Assembly (NCBI GenBank): GCA_017882055.1
Contig: JADGQE010000002.1
Location: 1-35,850 of the forward strand
Length of the DNA: 35,850 bases
Direction of reading: 5' to 3'
Source of the DNA: Thermoflexales bacterium
Lineage (GTDB): Bacteria > Chloroflexota > Anaerolineae > Fen-1058
Under the pieces are notes generated by a model. The model had not been told where the DNA came from and searched no databases. It saw nothing but the letters and a program-made list of their open reading frames with translations. This document shows, one piece after another, positions 1 to 8,420 of this stretch. The position numbers and the translations under genes are program-made. The first letter of the stretch is position 1; every line of letters begins with the position of its first letter.

Positions 1-1
1 T

Positions 2-427
2 CCTTATCAGGGCAAGTCGGTAAAAATTGCTCAAAGACCCATCCCGCCGTTTGAAACGCTCCAATCGCCACAGGACGAGTTTAAGCCAGCAGACCCGCCG
101 CGTGTGAACTTTGAGGTGGTTGATGCGCGTCATTCTGATGTAGCTGTGACTGAGTTCGACCCTCCGCTCATCTTAGAGATCGAATTTACGGATGAACAAA
201 TTAAGGCCGCGCAGCAAGCAGCCCAAGAGGGGAAGCTAACTCATGTAGAGAACCAACCAGCCATGCCGCTCTGGGGTTTTTGGGATGGGACACATTGGGT
301 CGCCTTTACCAAAGAGAAGCATAAGCTTGACTATATTCCAAATGGGAAAACCAAATCTGGCGTCATTTCAACCGTCAAACTGAACCGTTGGGCGGATCCT
401 CCTATCGCCTGGTGGCCCAGGTCATGA
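2..427 (+). CDS. Partial hypothetical protein, C-terminal part
   Basis: The reading frame is open from base 2, so the real start lies outside the window. A GTG at 104 could be taken for a start but has no ribosome site, and the frame continues upstream without a stop. The visible C-terminal 141 residues include a Pro-rich segment, then a charged helix-like stretch (about residues 50-75 of the visible part), then an aromatic motif WGFWDGTHWVAF and a Trp-rich C-terminus (WADPPIAWWPRS). I do not recognise the family. The aromatic-rich ending suggests a small beta-rich or surface-associated domain, but this is only inference. A perfect palindrome, probably its terminator, starts 24 bp after the stop. 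Confidence 0.7.
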   Translation, partial: PYQGKSVKIAQRPIPPFETLQSPQDEFKPADPPRVNFEVVDARHSDVAVTEFDPPLILEIEFTDEQIKAAQQAAQEGKLTHVENQPAMPLWGFWDGTHWVAFTKEKHKLDYIPNGKTKSGVISTVKLNRWADPPIAWWPRS

Positions 428-450
428 TCTGATCTCTATTTGAGTATATT

Positions 451-480
451 ACCCGCGCCAAGATCGATCTTGGCGCGGGT
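451..480. terminator. 30-bp perfect palindrome, likely terminator of the upstream gene
   Basis: Two 15-base arms (ACCCGCGCCAAGATC and its exact complement) abut with no spacer. It lies just after the first gene and just before the -10 box of the next one. The run after the stem on the + strand (TGTTATATAA) is only weakly T-rich. It may act as a terminator, or as an operator for the promoter that follows. A perfect palindrome without a loop is also what a dimeric repressor site looks like. Confidence 0.55.
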
Positions 481-485
481 TGTTA

Positions 486-509
486 TATAATGACCTCCGG
501 GAATGGAGG
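486..509 (+). promoter_or_regulatory. -10 box (TATAAT) and Shine-Dalgarno (GGAGG) for the amidase gene
   Basis: TATAAT lies at 486-491 and GGAGG at 505-509, four bases before the ATG at 514. The -35 position would fall inside the palindrome at 451-480 and does not match consensus. The arrangement decides the start: the in-frame ATG at 490 overlaps the -10 box and would not be on the transcript, so 514 is preferred. Confidence 0.6.
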
Positions 510-513
510 CGAT

Positions 514-3500
514 ATGCTGCACGTAATTTCTCCACGAGTGTTGTTAGTCGCAGGCGCCGGTGTGATCGCGGTCGTCGTTCTGGTGGTCGTGTTGACCGTC
601 CTCACTCGCGTCACGCCGAGTACGGGGCTGACACCTGTCCCGGCTGCATCGTCGGCGCAGGCCACTCCGGCCAACGCGGTGTGCTTCGTCAGCAACGATC
701 AGGCAGCCTGTGTCAATCGCATTAGCATACAGGCGGCCGGTACCTTGACCGATCAAGTTCGAGCGCAGGTTCAATCGCTGGTATCCGGCCCTACGTCTGA
801 CGAACGTGCTGCCGGAGTCCGATCGGCTCTGCCCGATGGAGCAACATTGAGTGATCTGTCGGTAACCGATCGTGATGTGGTGATCGATCTCGTGCTGCCC
901 GATGCCTTCTTATCGTCGCTCACCGCTTCGCAAGTTGAAGACGCCAACCAACAATTCCTCACGACTCTTCTTCCGTTCGATCTCCTGCGTATCGATGTGA
1001 TGGCGCGCGATTCAACCGGCGCCTTCAAGCCTCTGTCCTCGTTTCTTCCGCCGGTTGTGCAGCCACACAAGGAAAACAGTGCCCCTCTCCCGACGACATC
1101 TGCCTCGTCGGCGGGTTCGGGCCAGCCACCGATCACAGGTCAACCTCAAGGACATGGCGCATTGAGTGGCAAGACAGTGTTTGTGAGTGCCGGACACGGC
1201 TGGTACTGGTATTCGGCAGGCTCTTATTACAACACGCAGCGTCCCGTATATCCAACTACGCCGTATCCTCCGGGGCAGGGCATCATCGAAGACTTCAACA
1301 ACGCCGAAGTCGTCGATCAGTATTTGCTGCCCTACTTGTGGAATTCCGGCGCAGACGCGTGGACGGTGCGCGAGCGCGACATGAATACAGATATGTTGAT
1401 CGTCGACGACAGCAGTGGTGGCTTCTCGACACAAGGCTCGTGGAGTACGGGCACGGGTGGCTATGCCAACAGCTATCACGCGGCGGCGACTTCGGCCTCG
1501 GCTACGGCGACAGCCATGTGGACCTTCGTGCCGCCGACAACGGGCACCTACGCGGTGTATGTGTGGTTCCCTGCTCCTGCCTCGATTACGCGCACGGTGG
1601 ATGTGCACTACTCTATCGATCATGCTGGCGGCACGACGCCGCTCACGATCACGCAAGCTCGCGACAACAGCAACTGGCGCTTCGTCGGCTCATATCCGTT
1701 CCTGGGCGGGCAGGCGGCCAGTGTGCGACTTAGCAATCAATCGAGCACGCCCGGCTTAACGGTCCTGGCTGATGCCATCCGTATTGGCGGCGGAGTGGGT
1801 GATGTCAGCGTGCAGGGCGCGCCGTCCAGCGGCAAGCCGCGCTGGGAAGAACAAGCGATGCAGTATGCCAGGTGGGTGGGCGTGCCCAATGTCGATTCAT
1901 TGAACGACGTGATCGTCCGCCCCATCTATTCCGAATGGGAAAGGGATCCGAGCGAAGATGCCGTGTATATTTCCTGGCATACCAATGGTTACAACGGCTA
2001 CAACACAACCGCACGCGGCACAACGTCGTATATTCATTCATTTCAACCGACGCCTGACAGCGATGTCTTGCAGAGCTACCTTCACACGGAACTGCTGAAT
2101 GATATTCATCTCGGCTGGGATTCGGGCTGGCCCGATCAAGGCAAGCAGTCCGCTGATCTGGGCGAGCTGCGCCTGTTGTCGACGATGCCGGGCGTGTTGC
2201 TCGAGAATGGTTTTCACGATAATCCGATCGATGTCACGTCGATGAAGGATCCACGCTTCAATCAATTGTCGGCGCGTGCGGTCTATCATGGCCTGGTGCG
2301 TTATTGGAACCATATGGATCCGGCTCATGTGCCGCTTGTCTTTTTGCCTGAGCCGCCGACACATTTGGCCGTGCGCAACAGCGGGGCAGGACAGGTGACA
2401 CTGACCTGGCAGCCAGGCCCGACGGATGGGCAAAAGGTATTGGGTGACGCCGCGACGTCGTATCGTGTGTACATCAGCTCGGACGGAATCGGCTGGCGGG
2501 ATGGCATCAGTGTCGCGCAGACCACTTGCATTCTCACCGGCCTCGCGACCAACCAATTGATCTACGTGCGTGTGACGGGCGTGAATACCGGCGGCGAATC
2601 TTTTCCGACACCGGTACTGGCGGCGCGCGTGGCTGCGACGGGCATCGCGCCGATCTTGATTGTGGCGGGCTTCGATCGACTCGATCAGTCCATGACCATT
2701 CCGCAATACGATGCGCCGGTGGGGATCGACATGCGGTTGTTCCTCAATCGCATGAACCGTTACGATTACATCATTCAACATGCCGGCGCTATCACGCCGC
2801 CATTCGATAGTGTGCAGCACGCGGTTGTATCCGATGGGCAGATCGGTCTGAGTAGTTACACCGTAGTCGATTGGCTCGCGGGCCAGGAGGAAACACCGGA
2901 CGTGGCCCTGAACGCCAATGATCAGGCTCAACTCACTGGCTTTTTGAACGGCGGCGGTGGACTGTTCCTCAGCGGCGCGGAGATTGGCCTCGATCTCGTG
3001 ACGAACGGACAGGGGGCGTCATTCTACACCAACCAGCTGCACGCCTCGTTCGTGCTCGACAACGGCGATGTCAATCATGCCTACCTGGTCAATGCTCCGT
3101 CCGGCAGTATCTTCAACGGCCTGGGCAGCATTGCGTTTGATGACAGCACGCACGGCGGCACGTACAACGTCAATGCTCCTGATTCGTTCAATCCATTGAG
3201 CGGAGCGTCGACGGCGCTGGTGTATAATACGGGCGGCCCGGCGGCGATTCAATATCGCGGCGGGACGTGTGGCGGCCTGGTCTATCTGGGGGTGCCATTC
3301 GAAACGATCTATTCCAATGCGATTCGCAATTCGATGATGTCGCAGATCGTCAGTTACCTGGGCAGATGCCTGGCGAGTTCGCTCAACGCTTCCAGGGTGT
3401 CTCTGCCATTGATCGCAAAAAACTATGTCGCTCCGATACCGCCGGTGACGTCGACCTGCTCGAACCTGATCGTCAATGGCAGTTTTGAAGCGGGCGATTT

Positions 3501-3939
3501 ATCGGGCTGGACGACGCCGACTTCCTGGCCGTCACCCGGTACGGTGCTGACGAATACGCTGGGTGGCAGCTACGCGGCGCGTGTGGGCGCGATCGATACG
3601 GCAAACACGCTGACTGGCGACTCGTCGATCCAGCAGGCCGTCATGATTCCAGCCGGCACGTTGACTGCGACGCTATCGTTCGTGCGCTATCCTTATTCGG
3701 GCAATACGACTCAAGATTTTCAATATGCAGCCGTTCTGACAACTACCCAGGTGCCTCGTTATCTGGTGTATGACCAATCGCTTGTGGCGAATGCTCGCTT
3801 GTGGCTGCCGGCGCGGTTCGATTTGACGGCCTTTGCCGGTCAGACTATCCAACTGCGCTTTTCGGCGCGTAATTCCGCGCCGAATGATGGGACCGGTATG
3901 TTCGTCGATGAGGTGGTGCTGCAAGTCTGTACGCCGTAA
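514..3939 (+). CDS. Secreted multidomain N-acetylmuramoyl-L-alanine amidase-like protein with golvesin, FN3 and CBM-like domains
   Basis: An 1141-residue exported protein. Residues 8-30 form one hydrophobic anchor. A GerMN-like domain follows (about 55-180), then an Amidase_3-type zinc hydrolase that is split by an insertion. Candidate zinc and catalytic residues are His228 (SAGHG), Glu259 (IIEDFNN), His489 (SWHTNG) and Glu564 (LLENGFH). The insertion (about 290-427) resembles the golvesin/xanthan-lyase beta domain. After the amidase come an FN3 domain (about 612-705), a glutamine-amidotransferase-like alpha/beta domain (about 710-960), an LPLIAKNYV stretch typical of Chloroflexota secreted proteins, and a jelly-roll carbohydrate-binding-like module (about 985-1141) starting NGSFEAGDLSGW. 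The likely role is hydrolysis of peptidoglycan or a related amide-linked polymer at the cell surface. The domain names come from sequence resemblance only; the amidase and FN3 calls are the firmest. Confidence 0.85.
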   Translation: MLHVISPRVLLVAGAGVIAVVVLVVVLTVLTRVTPSTGLTPVPAASSAQATPANAVCFVSNDQAACVNRISIQAAGTLTDQVRAQVQSLVSGPTSDERAAGVRSALPDGATLSDLSVTDRDVVIDLVLPDAFLSSLTASQVEDANQQFLTTLLPFDLLRIDVMARDSTGAFKPLSSFLPPVVQPHKENSAPLPTTSASSAGSGQPPITGQPQGHGALSGKTVFVSAGHGWYWYSAGSYYNTQRPVYPTTPYPPGQGIIEDFNNAEVVDQYLLPYLWNSGADAWTVRERDMNTDMLIVDDSSGGFSTQGSWSTGTGGYANSYHAAATSASATATAMWTFVPPTTGTYAVYVWFPAPASITRTVDVHYSIDHAGGTTPLTITQARDNSNWRFVGSYPFLGGQAASVRLSNQSSTPGLTVLADAIRIGGGVGDVSVQGAPSSGKPRWEEQAMQYARWVGVPNVDSLNDVIVRPIYSEWERDPSEDAVYISWHTNGYNGYNTTARGTTSYIHSFQPTPDSDVLQSYLHTELLNDIHLGWDSGWPDQGKQSADLGELRLLSTMPGVLLENGFHDNPIDVTSMKDPRFNQLSARAVYHGLVRYWNHMDPAHVPLVFLPEPPTHLAVRNSGAGQVTLTWQPGPTDGQKVLGDAATSYRVYISSDGIGWRDGISVAQTTCILTGLATNQLIYVRVTGVNTGGESFPTPVLAARVAATGIAPILIVAGFDRLDQSMTIPQYDAPVGIDMRLFLNRMNRYDYIIQHAGAITPPFDSVQHAVVSDGQIGLSSYTVVDWLAGQEETPDVALNANDQAQLTGFLNGGGGLFLSGAEIGLDLVTNGQGASFYTNQLHASFVLDNGDVNHAYLVNAPSGSIFNGLGSIAFDDSTHGGTYNVNAPDSFNPLSGASTALVYNTGGPAAIQYRGGTCGGLVYLGVPFETIYSNAIRNSMMSQIVSYLGRCLASSLNASRVSLPLIAKNYVAPIPPVTSTCSNLIVNGSFEAGDLSGWTTPTSWPSPGTVLTNTLGGSYAARVGAIDTANTLTGDSSIQQAVMIPAGTLTATLSFVRYPYSGNTTQDFQYAAVLTTTQVPRYLVYDQSLVANARLWLPARFDLTAFAGQTIQLRFSARNSAPNDGTGMFVDEVVLQVCTP

Positions 3940-3952
3940 CCGTTGATTGAGG

Positions 3953-4016
3953 GTAACTACTCAGCCCGCATCCTTCGACTATGCGCCGCGCTCCGCTCAG
4001 GAGGCTGAGTAGTTAC
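3953..4016. repeat. Inverted repeat with 14-bp perfect arms
   Basis: GTAACTACTCAGCC at 3953-3966 is exactly complementary to 4003-4016. The 36-base interior (TCCTTCGACTATGCGCC...) has its own weak self-complementarity (TCCT...AGGA ends). It lies between the amidase gene and the phosphatase gene. There is no T-run on either side, so it reads more like an interspersed palindromic repeat than a terminator. Confidence 0.7.
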
Positions 4017-4045
4017 AATTGAGGCCGTTCCAATTTGAGCTGGCT

Positions 4046-5347
4046 ATGACTTCACGGACTGAAGGCAACATCGGCACGACCACGCTGGTCTTGCGCAACG
4101 CCTTTGCGCGTTTGTCGCGCGAAGATCTCGATAAGCTGCGCCAGTTCGCCACGGTCAGGAGCTATCCATCGAACACGGTGCTGTGCCACGAAGGCGAGAT
4201 CGAGCACACATTTTATGTGCTGCGTTCGGGCGCGACTAAAGTGACGCAGCGCCTATCGGACACTGAAGAGCGTCTGCTGGTGATTCGCGGGCCGGGCGAA
4301 TTCTTTGGTGAACTGGCGTTACTCGAGGATTCGCCGCGCACGGCTTCGGTCACGACGATTGCGGCTTCCGATGTGATCGAAATCACGGGCGAGGTGTTCG
4401 AGCAGGTGCTGGCCAATAGCCCGGCGCTGGCACTGACGTTGCTGCGACGGGCACAGATCGATCTGCGCAATACGATGCAGCGCCAGATTGCGGAGTTGCA
4501 GGAAAAGAACACGGCGCTGGAAAAAGCCTATCGCGATCTGCAGCAAGCCCAGGCACAGCTGCTGGCCGATGCGCGGCTGAAGCGCGATCTGGAACTCGCC
4601 GCGCAGTTGCAGCGATCGATCCTGCCGACGGAGTTTCCGCAGGTGAGGGGGCTGTCTTTTGCGGCGCACGCCCAACCGGCGCGTGAGATGGGCGGCGACT
4701 TTTATGATGTGTTCCAACTCGACAATCAACACCTGGGCTTGCTCGTGGCCGATGTGTCCGACAAGAGTATCCCGGCGGCGATGTTCATGGCCGTGTCGCG
4801 CACGCTGTTTGTCACTGAATCCCGTCGCAGTCTTTCGCCGCGCGAAGTCGTGCTGTCGGTCAATCAATTGCTGCTCGATTTGTCGTCGAGCGACGATATG
4901 TTCGTGACGGCCTTCTACGGCGTCATCCACCTCGCCGATCGGCGCTTAACGTACGTGCGTGCGGGGCAAGACAAGCCTTTGTTGCTGCACGCCGATGGTC
5001 AGATCGAGACGCTGGAAGGCGTGGGGCGTTTCCTCGGCATGCTGCCTGATCCGCCCATCGAGGAACGCAGCGTGACCTTGCAGCCCGGCGATCGATTGGT
5101 GTTGTATAGCGACGGCATTCCCGACGCGATGGATCGCCTCGGGCAATCGTATACGGCTCAACGTTTGAAGCAGATCGTGGTGCAGCACCGATCGGCGAGC
5201 GCGAGTCATCTGGCAGATGCAATCTTCGCCGATGTGCTGGCCTTTCAGGGCGATGCGCCGCAGTATGACGATGTGACGTTGCTGGTTGCGGCGCTTGATG
5301 AAGCGGTGCTCGATGAAGCGGCGCTTGATGAAGCGGCGCTCGATTGA
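4046..5347 (+). CDS. cNMP-binding domain / PP2C-type (SpoIIE/RsbU) serine phosphatase
   Basis: A 433-residue cytoplasmic protein. An N-terminal cyclic-nucleotide-binding beta-barrel (about 20-140) carries a phosphate-binding-cassette-like motif FGELALLEDSPRTASV. A coiled-coil linker (about 140-190) follows, then a SpoIIE/RsbU PP2C domain (about 190-420). The PP2C metal-binding motifs are present: GGDFYD (D218, D221), ADVSDKSIPAA, YSDGIPDA and YDDVTLL. Proteins of this type dephosphorylate anti-sigma-factor antagonists in partner-switching pathways, here presumably gated by a cyclic nucleotide. No anti-sigma partner is in the window. The ATG at 4046 is preferred over the TTG at 4019, though neither has a strong ribosome site. 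The C-terminus is extended by a repeated ALDEA unit encoded by a 15-bp minisatellite. Confidence 0.88.
   Translation: MTSRTEGNIGTTTLVLRNAFARLSREDLDKLRQFATVRSYPSNTVLCHEGEIEHTFYVLRSGATKVTQRLSDTEERLLVIRGPGEFFGELALLEDSPRTASVTTIAASDVIEITGEVFEQVLANSPALALTLLRRAQIDLRNTMQRQIAELQEKNTALEKAYRDLQQAQAQLLADARLKRDLELAAQLQRSILPTEFPQVRGLSFAAHAQPAREMGGDFYDVFQLDNQHLGLLVADVSDKSIPAAMFMAVSRTLFVTESRRSLSPREVVLSVNQLLLDLSSSDDMFVTAFYGVIHLADRRLTYVRAGQDKPLLLHADGQIETLEGVGRFLGMLPDPPIEERSVTLQPGDRLVLYSDGIPDAMDRLGQSYTAQRLKQIVVQHRSASASHLADAIFADVLAFQGDAPQYDDVTLLVAALDEAVLDEAALDEAALD
5290..5343 (+). repeat. 15-bp in-frame minisatellite, 3.6 copies
   Basis: The unit GCGCTTGATGAAGCG repeats at 5290, 5305, 5320 and (partly) 5335 with single-base variants. 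It encodes an acidic ALDEA tail at the very end of the phosphatase. Because the unit is a multiple of three, copy-number change alters tail length without a frameshift. Confidence 0.9.
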
Positions 5348-5355
5348 ATGGTCCC

Positions 5356-5862
5356 ATGACTCACGAGAATCAACCCGTTCGACGTGTGCAAGCGCGCGTG
5401 TATCGGCCGGTGGGCGGCGCATTGTGGTTGGGACCCGCTATCGGGCTGGGGTTTGGCCTGTGCGCGTTGTTGGCGATCGGGTTATTGATCGGGGCGCGGC
5501 CACAGTCTACAGATCCATCAGCCAGTGCGCTTCGGCCAACGGCGATTCTAGCGACGATCACGCCCTCGCCCGTGGTTCCGACGGCGACCTCACGGCCTAC
5601 GCCGGTTCCATCGCCGACGCCGCAAGGTTTATATATCGGCGGCGCGGCTGTGGTGTCTGGCACCGGCTCGGCGCTGCGACTGCGAGCGGATCCGGGCTTG
5701 CAGACGACGACGCTTAAAACCATCAGTGATGGCACGCGCTTGCAGATTCTGGAGGGGCCGCGTAACGCGGATGGCTTGAGCTGGTGGCGGCTGCGTGATC
5801 CGGCGGACGACGCGGAAGGCTGGGCGGCGCAGACCTATTTGATTCCAGGCACGACACCCTGA
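5356..5862 (+). CDS. Membrane-anchored SH3b domain protein
   Basis: 168 residues starting at the ATG 8 bp after the phosphatase stop, so co-transcription is likely. A short basic cytoplasmic tail is followed by one transmembrane helix (about residues 25-47), a Pro/Ser/Thr-rich linker (PSPVVPTATSRPTPVPSPTP) and a bacterial SH3 domain (about 95-165) with the usual ALRLRADPG start and GWAAQTYL end. SH3b domains usually bind peptidoglycan or peptides, so this is probably a cell-wall-facing anchor. It is a paralogue of the next gene, with the same architecture. The specific ligand cannot be told from sequence. Confidence 0.8.
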   Translation: MTHENQPVRRVQARVYRPVGGALWLGPAIGLGFGLCALLAIGLLIGARPQSTDPSASALRPTAILATITPSPVVPTATSRPTPVPSPTPQGLYIGGAAVVSGTGSALRLRADPGLQTTTLKTISDGTRLQILEGPRNADGLSWWRLRDPADDAEGWAAQTYLIPGTTP

Positions 5863-5872
5863 AGGCATTTCT

Positions 5873-5923
5873 GATTTTAGATTGCTGATTGAAATCCAAA
5901 ATCAGCAATCGGAAATCTAAAAT
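5873..5923. repeat. AT-rich imperfect inverted repeat
   Basis: Left arm GATTTTAGATTGCTGATT is complementary to the right arm AATCAGCAATC..ATCTAAAAT except for a short GGAA interruption. It fills the gap between the two SH3b genes and is far more AT-rich than its surroundings. Similar low-complexity, self-complementary spacers occur at 26764 and, in unpaired form, near 6446 and 33120. Confidence 0.7.
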
Positions 5924-5937
5924 TGAATGAGGTTGCT

Positions 5938-6444
5938 ATGTCACAGATTCAGAATTCGAAAGAGTCAAAAACGGTGGTATCGATTCGGCCGCGACCCGGT
6001 CAAACTGAATTATCCTGGCGTGAATGGCTGATGCTAACGGGCATTGCCATCGTTTCCGTCGTGATTTGCGCCTATGCCGGCAAGTCGATCGTCGGCAATT
6101 TTGCCAACGCGATCCCGACGCCGTCCGTGACACCGACGATCATCCGGCCGACGGTGACCCTGATTCCCACGCCGACTTCGGCCCCGACGTTTACGCCGAC
6201 GCCGGATGTTCCAGCGACGATTGCCAGGGGCGTGTATATTGTCGTGGTAAACGGTGTGAACTTCCGACAGAGCGCGGCGACGACAGCTCAGATCATCCGC
6301 ACCCTGGGCGAAGGCGAAGTGCTGCAAGTGACCGATGGGCCGACCACAGCTGGTAAGTTAACGTGGTGGAAGTTGAAGGACCCCAACGGCGTCGAAGGTT
6401 GGGCCGTGCAGGATTACCTCAAACCGACGGCAGCGCCCAGATAA
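5938..6444 (+). CDS. Membrane-anchored SH3b domain protein, paralogue
   Basis: 168 residues. The ATG at 5938 has TGAGG at 5928-5932, five bases upstream, which favours it over the TTG at 5923. The layout is a cytoplasmic tail, one transmembrane helix (about 30-50, LTGIAIVSVVICAYAG), a Pro/Thr-rich linker (TPTIIRPTVTLIPTPTSAPT) and an SH3b domain (about 98-163) with VNFRQSAATTAQIIRTL and GWAVQDYL. It matches the preceding protein in architecture and probably arose by tandem duplication. The likely role is binding of the cell wall or an extracytoplasmic peptide. Confidence 0.82.
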   Translation: MSQIQNSKESKTVVSIRPRPGQTELSWREWLMLTGIAIVSVVICAYAGKSIVGNFANAIPTPSVTPTIIRPTVTLIPTPTSAPTFTPTPDVPATIARGVYIVVVNGVNFRQSAATTAQIIRTLGEGEVLQVTDGPTTAGKLTWWKLKDPNGVEGWAVQDYLKPTAAPR

Positions 6445-6493
6445 AAGTGGAATTCGGAATGCAGAATTCAAAATGAAGAATGTAGAATGTAGA

Positions 6494-7894
6494 ATGAAGC
6501 ATCTTACTCAAGCATTGCTTGTTTTGTTGGTGTTGAGTCTGGCGGGGTGCGGCGCGCCTGCAGCGATCCCTTATTCGCCGACATCAGCAGCGGCCAGAGC
6601 GCCAATCAGTACGCCTATTGGCGCGCCGACCGCAGCGCCAACAGTTACTTCGAGTCAACTACCGATGCCGGCTACAGCAACTGCGCGGCCGGCGCTGGCG
6701 ACTGTAACTTCAGTGCCGACGCAGATACCGTTGCCCACTTCGACTGCAGCCCCGTCGATCTCGGTCGTTGTCCTCTCGGCGCAGTTGTCTGCGACAGTGG
6801 CAGCGCAACTTCCCCCGACCTCGACGCCGGATACATCGGGCATGGCTTTCGGCGGTTTCTCCGGGGTCAATGTACTGCCGCTCAAAACCGCGAATGGCCA
6901 GCCACCACTGTGGGCGGCTTTCACGTATGGGATGCGCAGCTTCGATCCGCAGCAGAATCATTTTGTGTCGATCTTTACTCACACTGAAACGGGTTGGCAA
7001 CAGCTGAGCCGCCTCGATCTGGAAGCGCCCGACTACATCGATCCGGACAGCATCCAGCAAGTTGCGATCGATCCCGCTCACATCTGGCTTGAGGTGCAGA
7101 GCGGTGTTGGCGCTCACGGCGGCTGTTACGATTTGCTGATGTTTGATGGCAGCGTGTTGACCGACACTGTTCAGAACTGCAGCAGCAGCCCCGGCGCGGG
7201 CAGCGTAGTCGATGTGAATGGTGACGGTCAACTCGACGTCGTATTAGATCAAACGGATGCCTATGTCTTTTGCTACGCGTGCGGCGTGCGTTTTCCTGGC
7301 TTTGCGGTGATGCGTTGGGATGGTCAACGATGGGTTGAGGTTCAACTAACATTGCTGCCGGACTCTGCTCCGGCCGAGTTGCGCCAATCGATCAATCACG
7401 CCGTCGAACTGGCGCAGGCCGGATTGTGGAAAGAGGCTTTAGCCGCAGTCGATCAGGCAGCGGCGCTCAACGCGCCGGATGAAACTGCGAATTGGGACGC
7501 CGCCTTGATTCGTTTGCAAGTGAAGGCGCTGCAAGATCAGATCGACAACCAGGCTTACCCGCTGCTTGATAACCTCTTCTACGGCGACTATCCGGCGGCG
7601 TTGAACGTGATGCGTGCCTATTCGCCAGAGCAACTCTTCGGCCCGGATACACCACTGATTACGGGCACCGTGGCTGAAGGTTGGGCCGATTCAGTCACGT
7701 ACTGGGTGACCTCTACAACGACTTCGGCTTTGAAGGTACAGCCCGATCTGGCCGCAGGTTATTTCCTGCAAGGGTGGGGGTTGCATCTTGCCGATCCGAC
7801 TAGCGCCGATGCAGTCGCCGACATCGAAAAGGCCGCGCAACTCGATCCGAATGAGCCGTTGTATTCACAAAGTCTGGCATACTTGAAGAAGTGA
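6494..7894 (+). CDS. Secreted lipoprotein with FG-GAP/EF-hand-like segment and TPR-like C-terminus
   Basis: 466 residues from the ATG at 6494. An in-frame ATG at 6473 adds seven residues from a repetitive AT-rich leader and is less likely. The N-terminus is a lipoprotein signal with lipobox LAGC (Cys at about residue 19). A long Ala/Pro/Thr/Ser-rich linker follows (about 20-115). The middle domain includes a Ca-binding-like loop DVNGDGQLDVV, as seen in FG-GAP/VCBS-type repeats. The C-terminal 160 residues are helical and TPR-like (HAVELAQAGLWKEALAAVDQ; GYFLQGWGLHLADP). It is probably anchored on the outer face of the membrane. The function is unknown; it closes a run of four envelope-related genes on the same strand. 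Confidence 0.75.
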   Translation: MKHLTQALLVLLVLSLAGCGAPAAIPYSPTSAAARAPISTPIGAPTAAPTVTSSQLPMPATATARPALATVTSVPTQIPLPTSTAAPSISVVVLSAQLSATVAAQLPPTSTPDTSGMAFGGFSGVNVLPLKTANGQPPLWAAFTYGMRSFDPQQNHFVSIFTHTETGWQQLSRLDLEAPDYIDPDSIQQVAIDPAHIWLEVQSGVGAHGGCYDLLMFDGSVLTDTVQNCSSSPGAGSVVDVNGDGQLDVVLDQTDAYVFCYACGVRFPGFAVMRWDGQRWVEVQLTLLPDSAPAELRQSINHAVELAQAGLWKEALAAVDQAAALNAPDETANWDAALIRLQVKALQDQIDNQAYPLLDNLFYGDYPAALNVMRAYSPEQLFGPDTPLITGTVAEGWADSVTYWVTSTTTSALKVQPDLAAGYFLQGWGLHLADPTSADAVADIEKAAQLDPNEPLYSQSLAYLKK

Positions 7895-7968
7895 AGGTAA
7901 GTCCGGCATGAAAGTCGGACGCCACTCGGCAATGCAACCACTATACACCTGCCATGAATGTTCCAGCC

Positions 7969-8024
7969 GCAGTTGCGCGAAGCGTGCGGCAGTTCACTGG
8001 CACGCGCTGGCGCGCAGCAACTGC
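7969..8024. repeat. Imperfect GC-rich inverted repeat
   Basis: GCAGTTGCGCGAAGCGTGC at 7969-7987 pairs imperfectly with GCACGCGCTGGCGCGCAGC AACTGC (8000-8024). It lies in the 205-bp gap before the nucleotidyltransferase gene. It has no T-run, so terminator function is not supported. Confidence 0.45.
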
Positions 8025-8062
8025 CTCGCAATATCTTCACGATCCGTTTGTCCGAAGCGTTG

Positions 8063-8068
8063 TATACT
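8063..8068 (+). promoter_or_regulatory. Possible -10 box TATACT
   Basis: TATACT lies 31 bp before the nucleotidyltransferase ATG. No acceptable -35 hexamer is found at 16-18 bp spacing, so support is weak. Confidence 0.3.
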
Positions 8069-8099
8069 TGAAAGAGCGATGACCAGCGGGTGAGATGAG

Positions 8100-8420
8100 A
8101 TGGACGAGAAACTAAAAACGATTCTAACTGAATTGCACCGTCGCTTCGAAGAACTCTACGGCGAACGATTGGTCAATTTGGTGCTCTTTGGTTCTCAGGC
8201 GCGCGGTGACGCCGCGCCGGGATCGGACATTGACGTGCTGGTTGTATTGCGTGGCACGGTAGACACTTACCAGGAGATTACGCAGACCAGCCGGATCGTA
8301 TCCGATTTGTCGCTGCGGTTTGATGAAGTGGTGAGTTGCGTCTTTATGGATCAAGATCGCTTTGCACATCGTCACGGGCCGCTATTAAGGAACGTCCGGC
8401 GAGAGGGGATTGCAGTATGA
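8100..8420 (+). CDS. MNT-type nucleotidyltransferase domain protein (minimal nucleotidyltransferase)
   Basis: 106 residues. It carries the pol-beta-superfamily signature LFGSQARGDAAPGSDIDVLV (about residues 30-49): the GSxxRG loop and the two metal-binding Asp residues of SDID. MNT proteins of this size are usually antitoxins paired with a HEPN protein, which they AMPylate or bind. The downstream reading frame begins at ATGA overlapping this gene's stop, the usual MNT-HEPN coupling, but it is broken. The MNT frame itself is intact, so it is either an orphan antitoxin or on its way out. Confidence 0.85.
   Translation: MDEKLKTILTELHRRFEELYGERLVNLVLFGSQARGDAAPGSDIDVLVVLRGTVDTYQEITQTSRIVSDLSLRFDEVVSCVFMDQDRFAHRHGPLLRNVRREGIAV

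Noticed and set aside
490..492. ATG 24 bases upstream of the chosen amidase start
   Set aside because: It overlaps the -10 box, so it would not be on the transcript; the ATG at 514 has GGAGG at the right distance.
2038..2931. 297-codon minus-strand frame inside the amidase gene
   Set aside because: Arg/His-rich shadow of a well-supported coding sequence; no start context.
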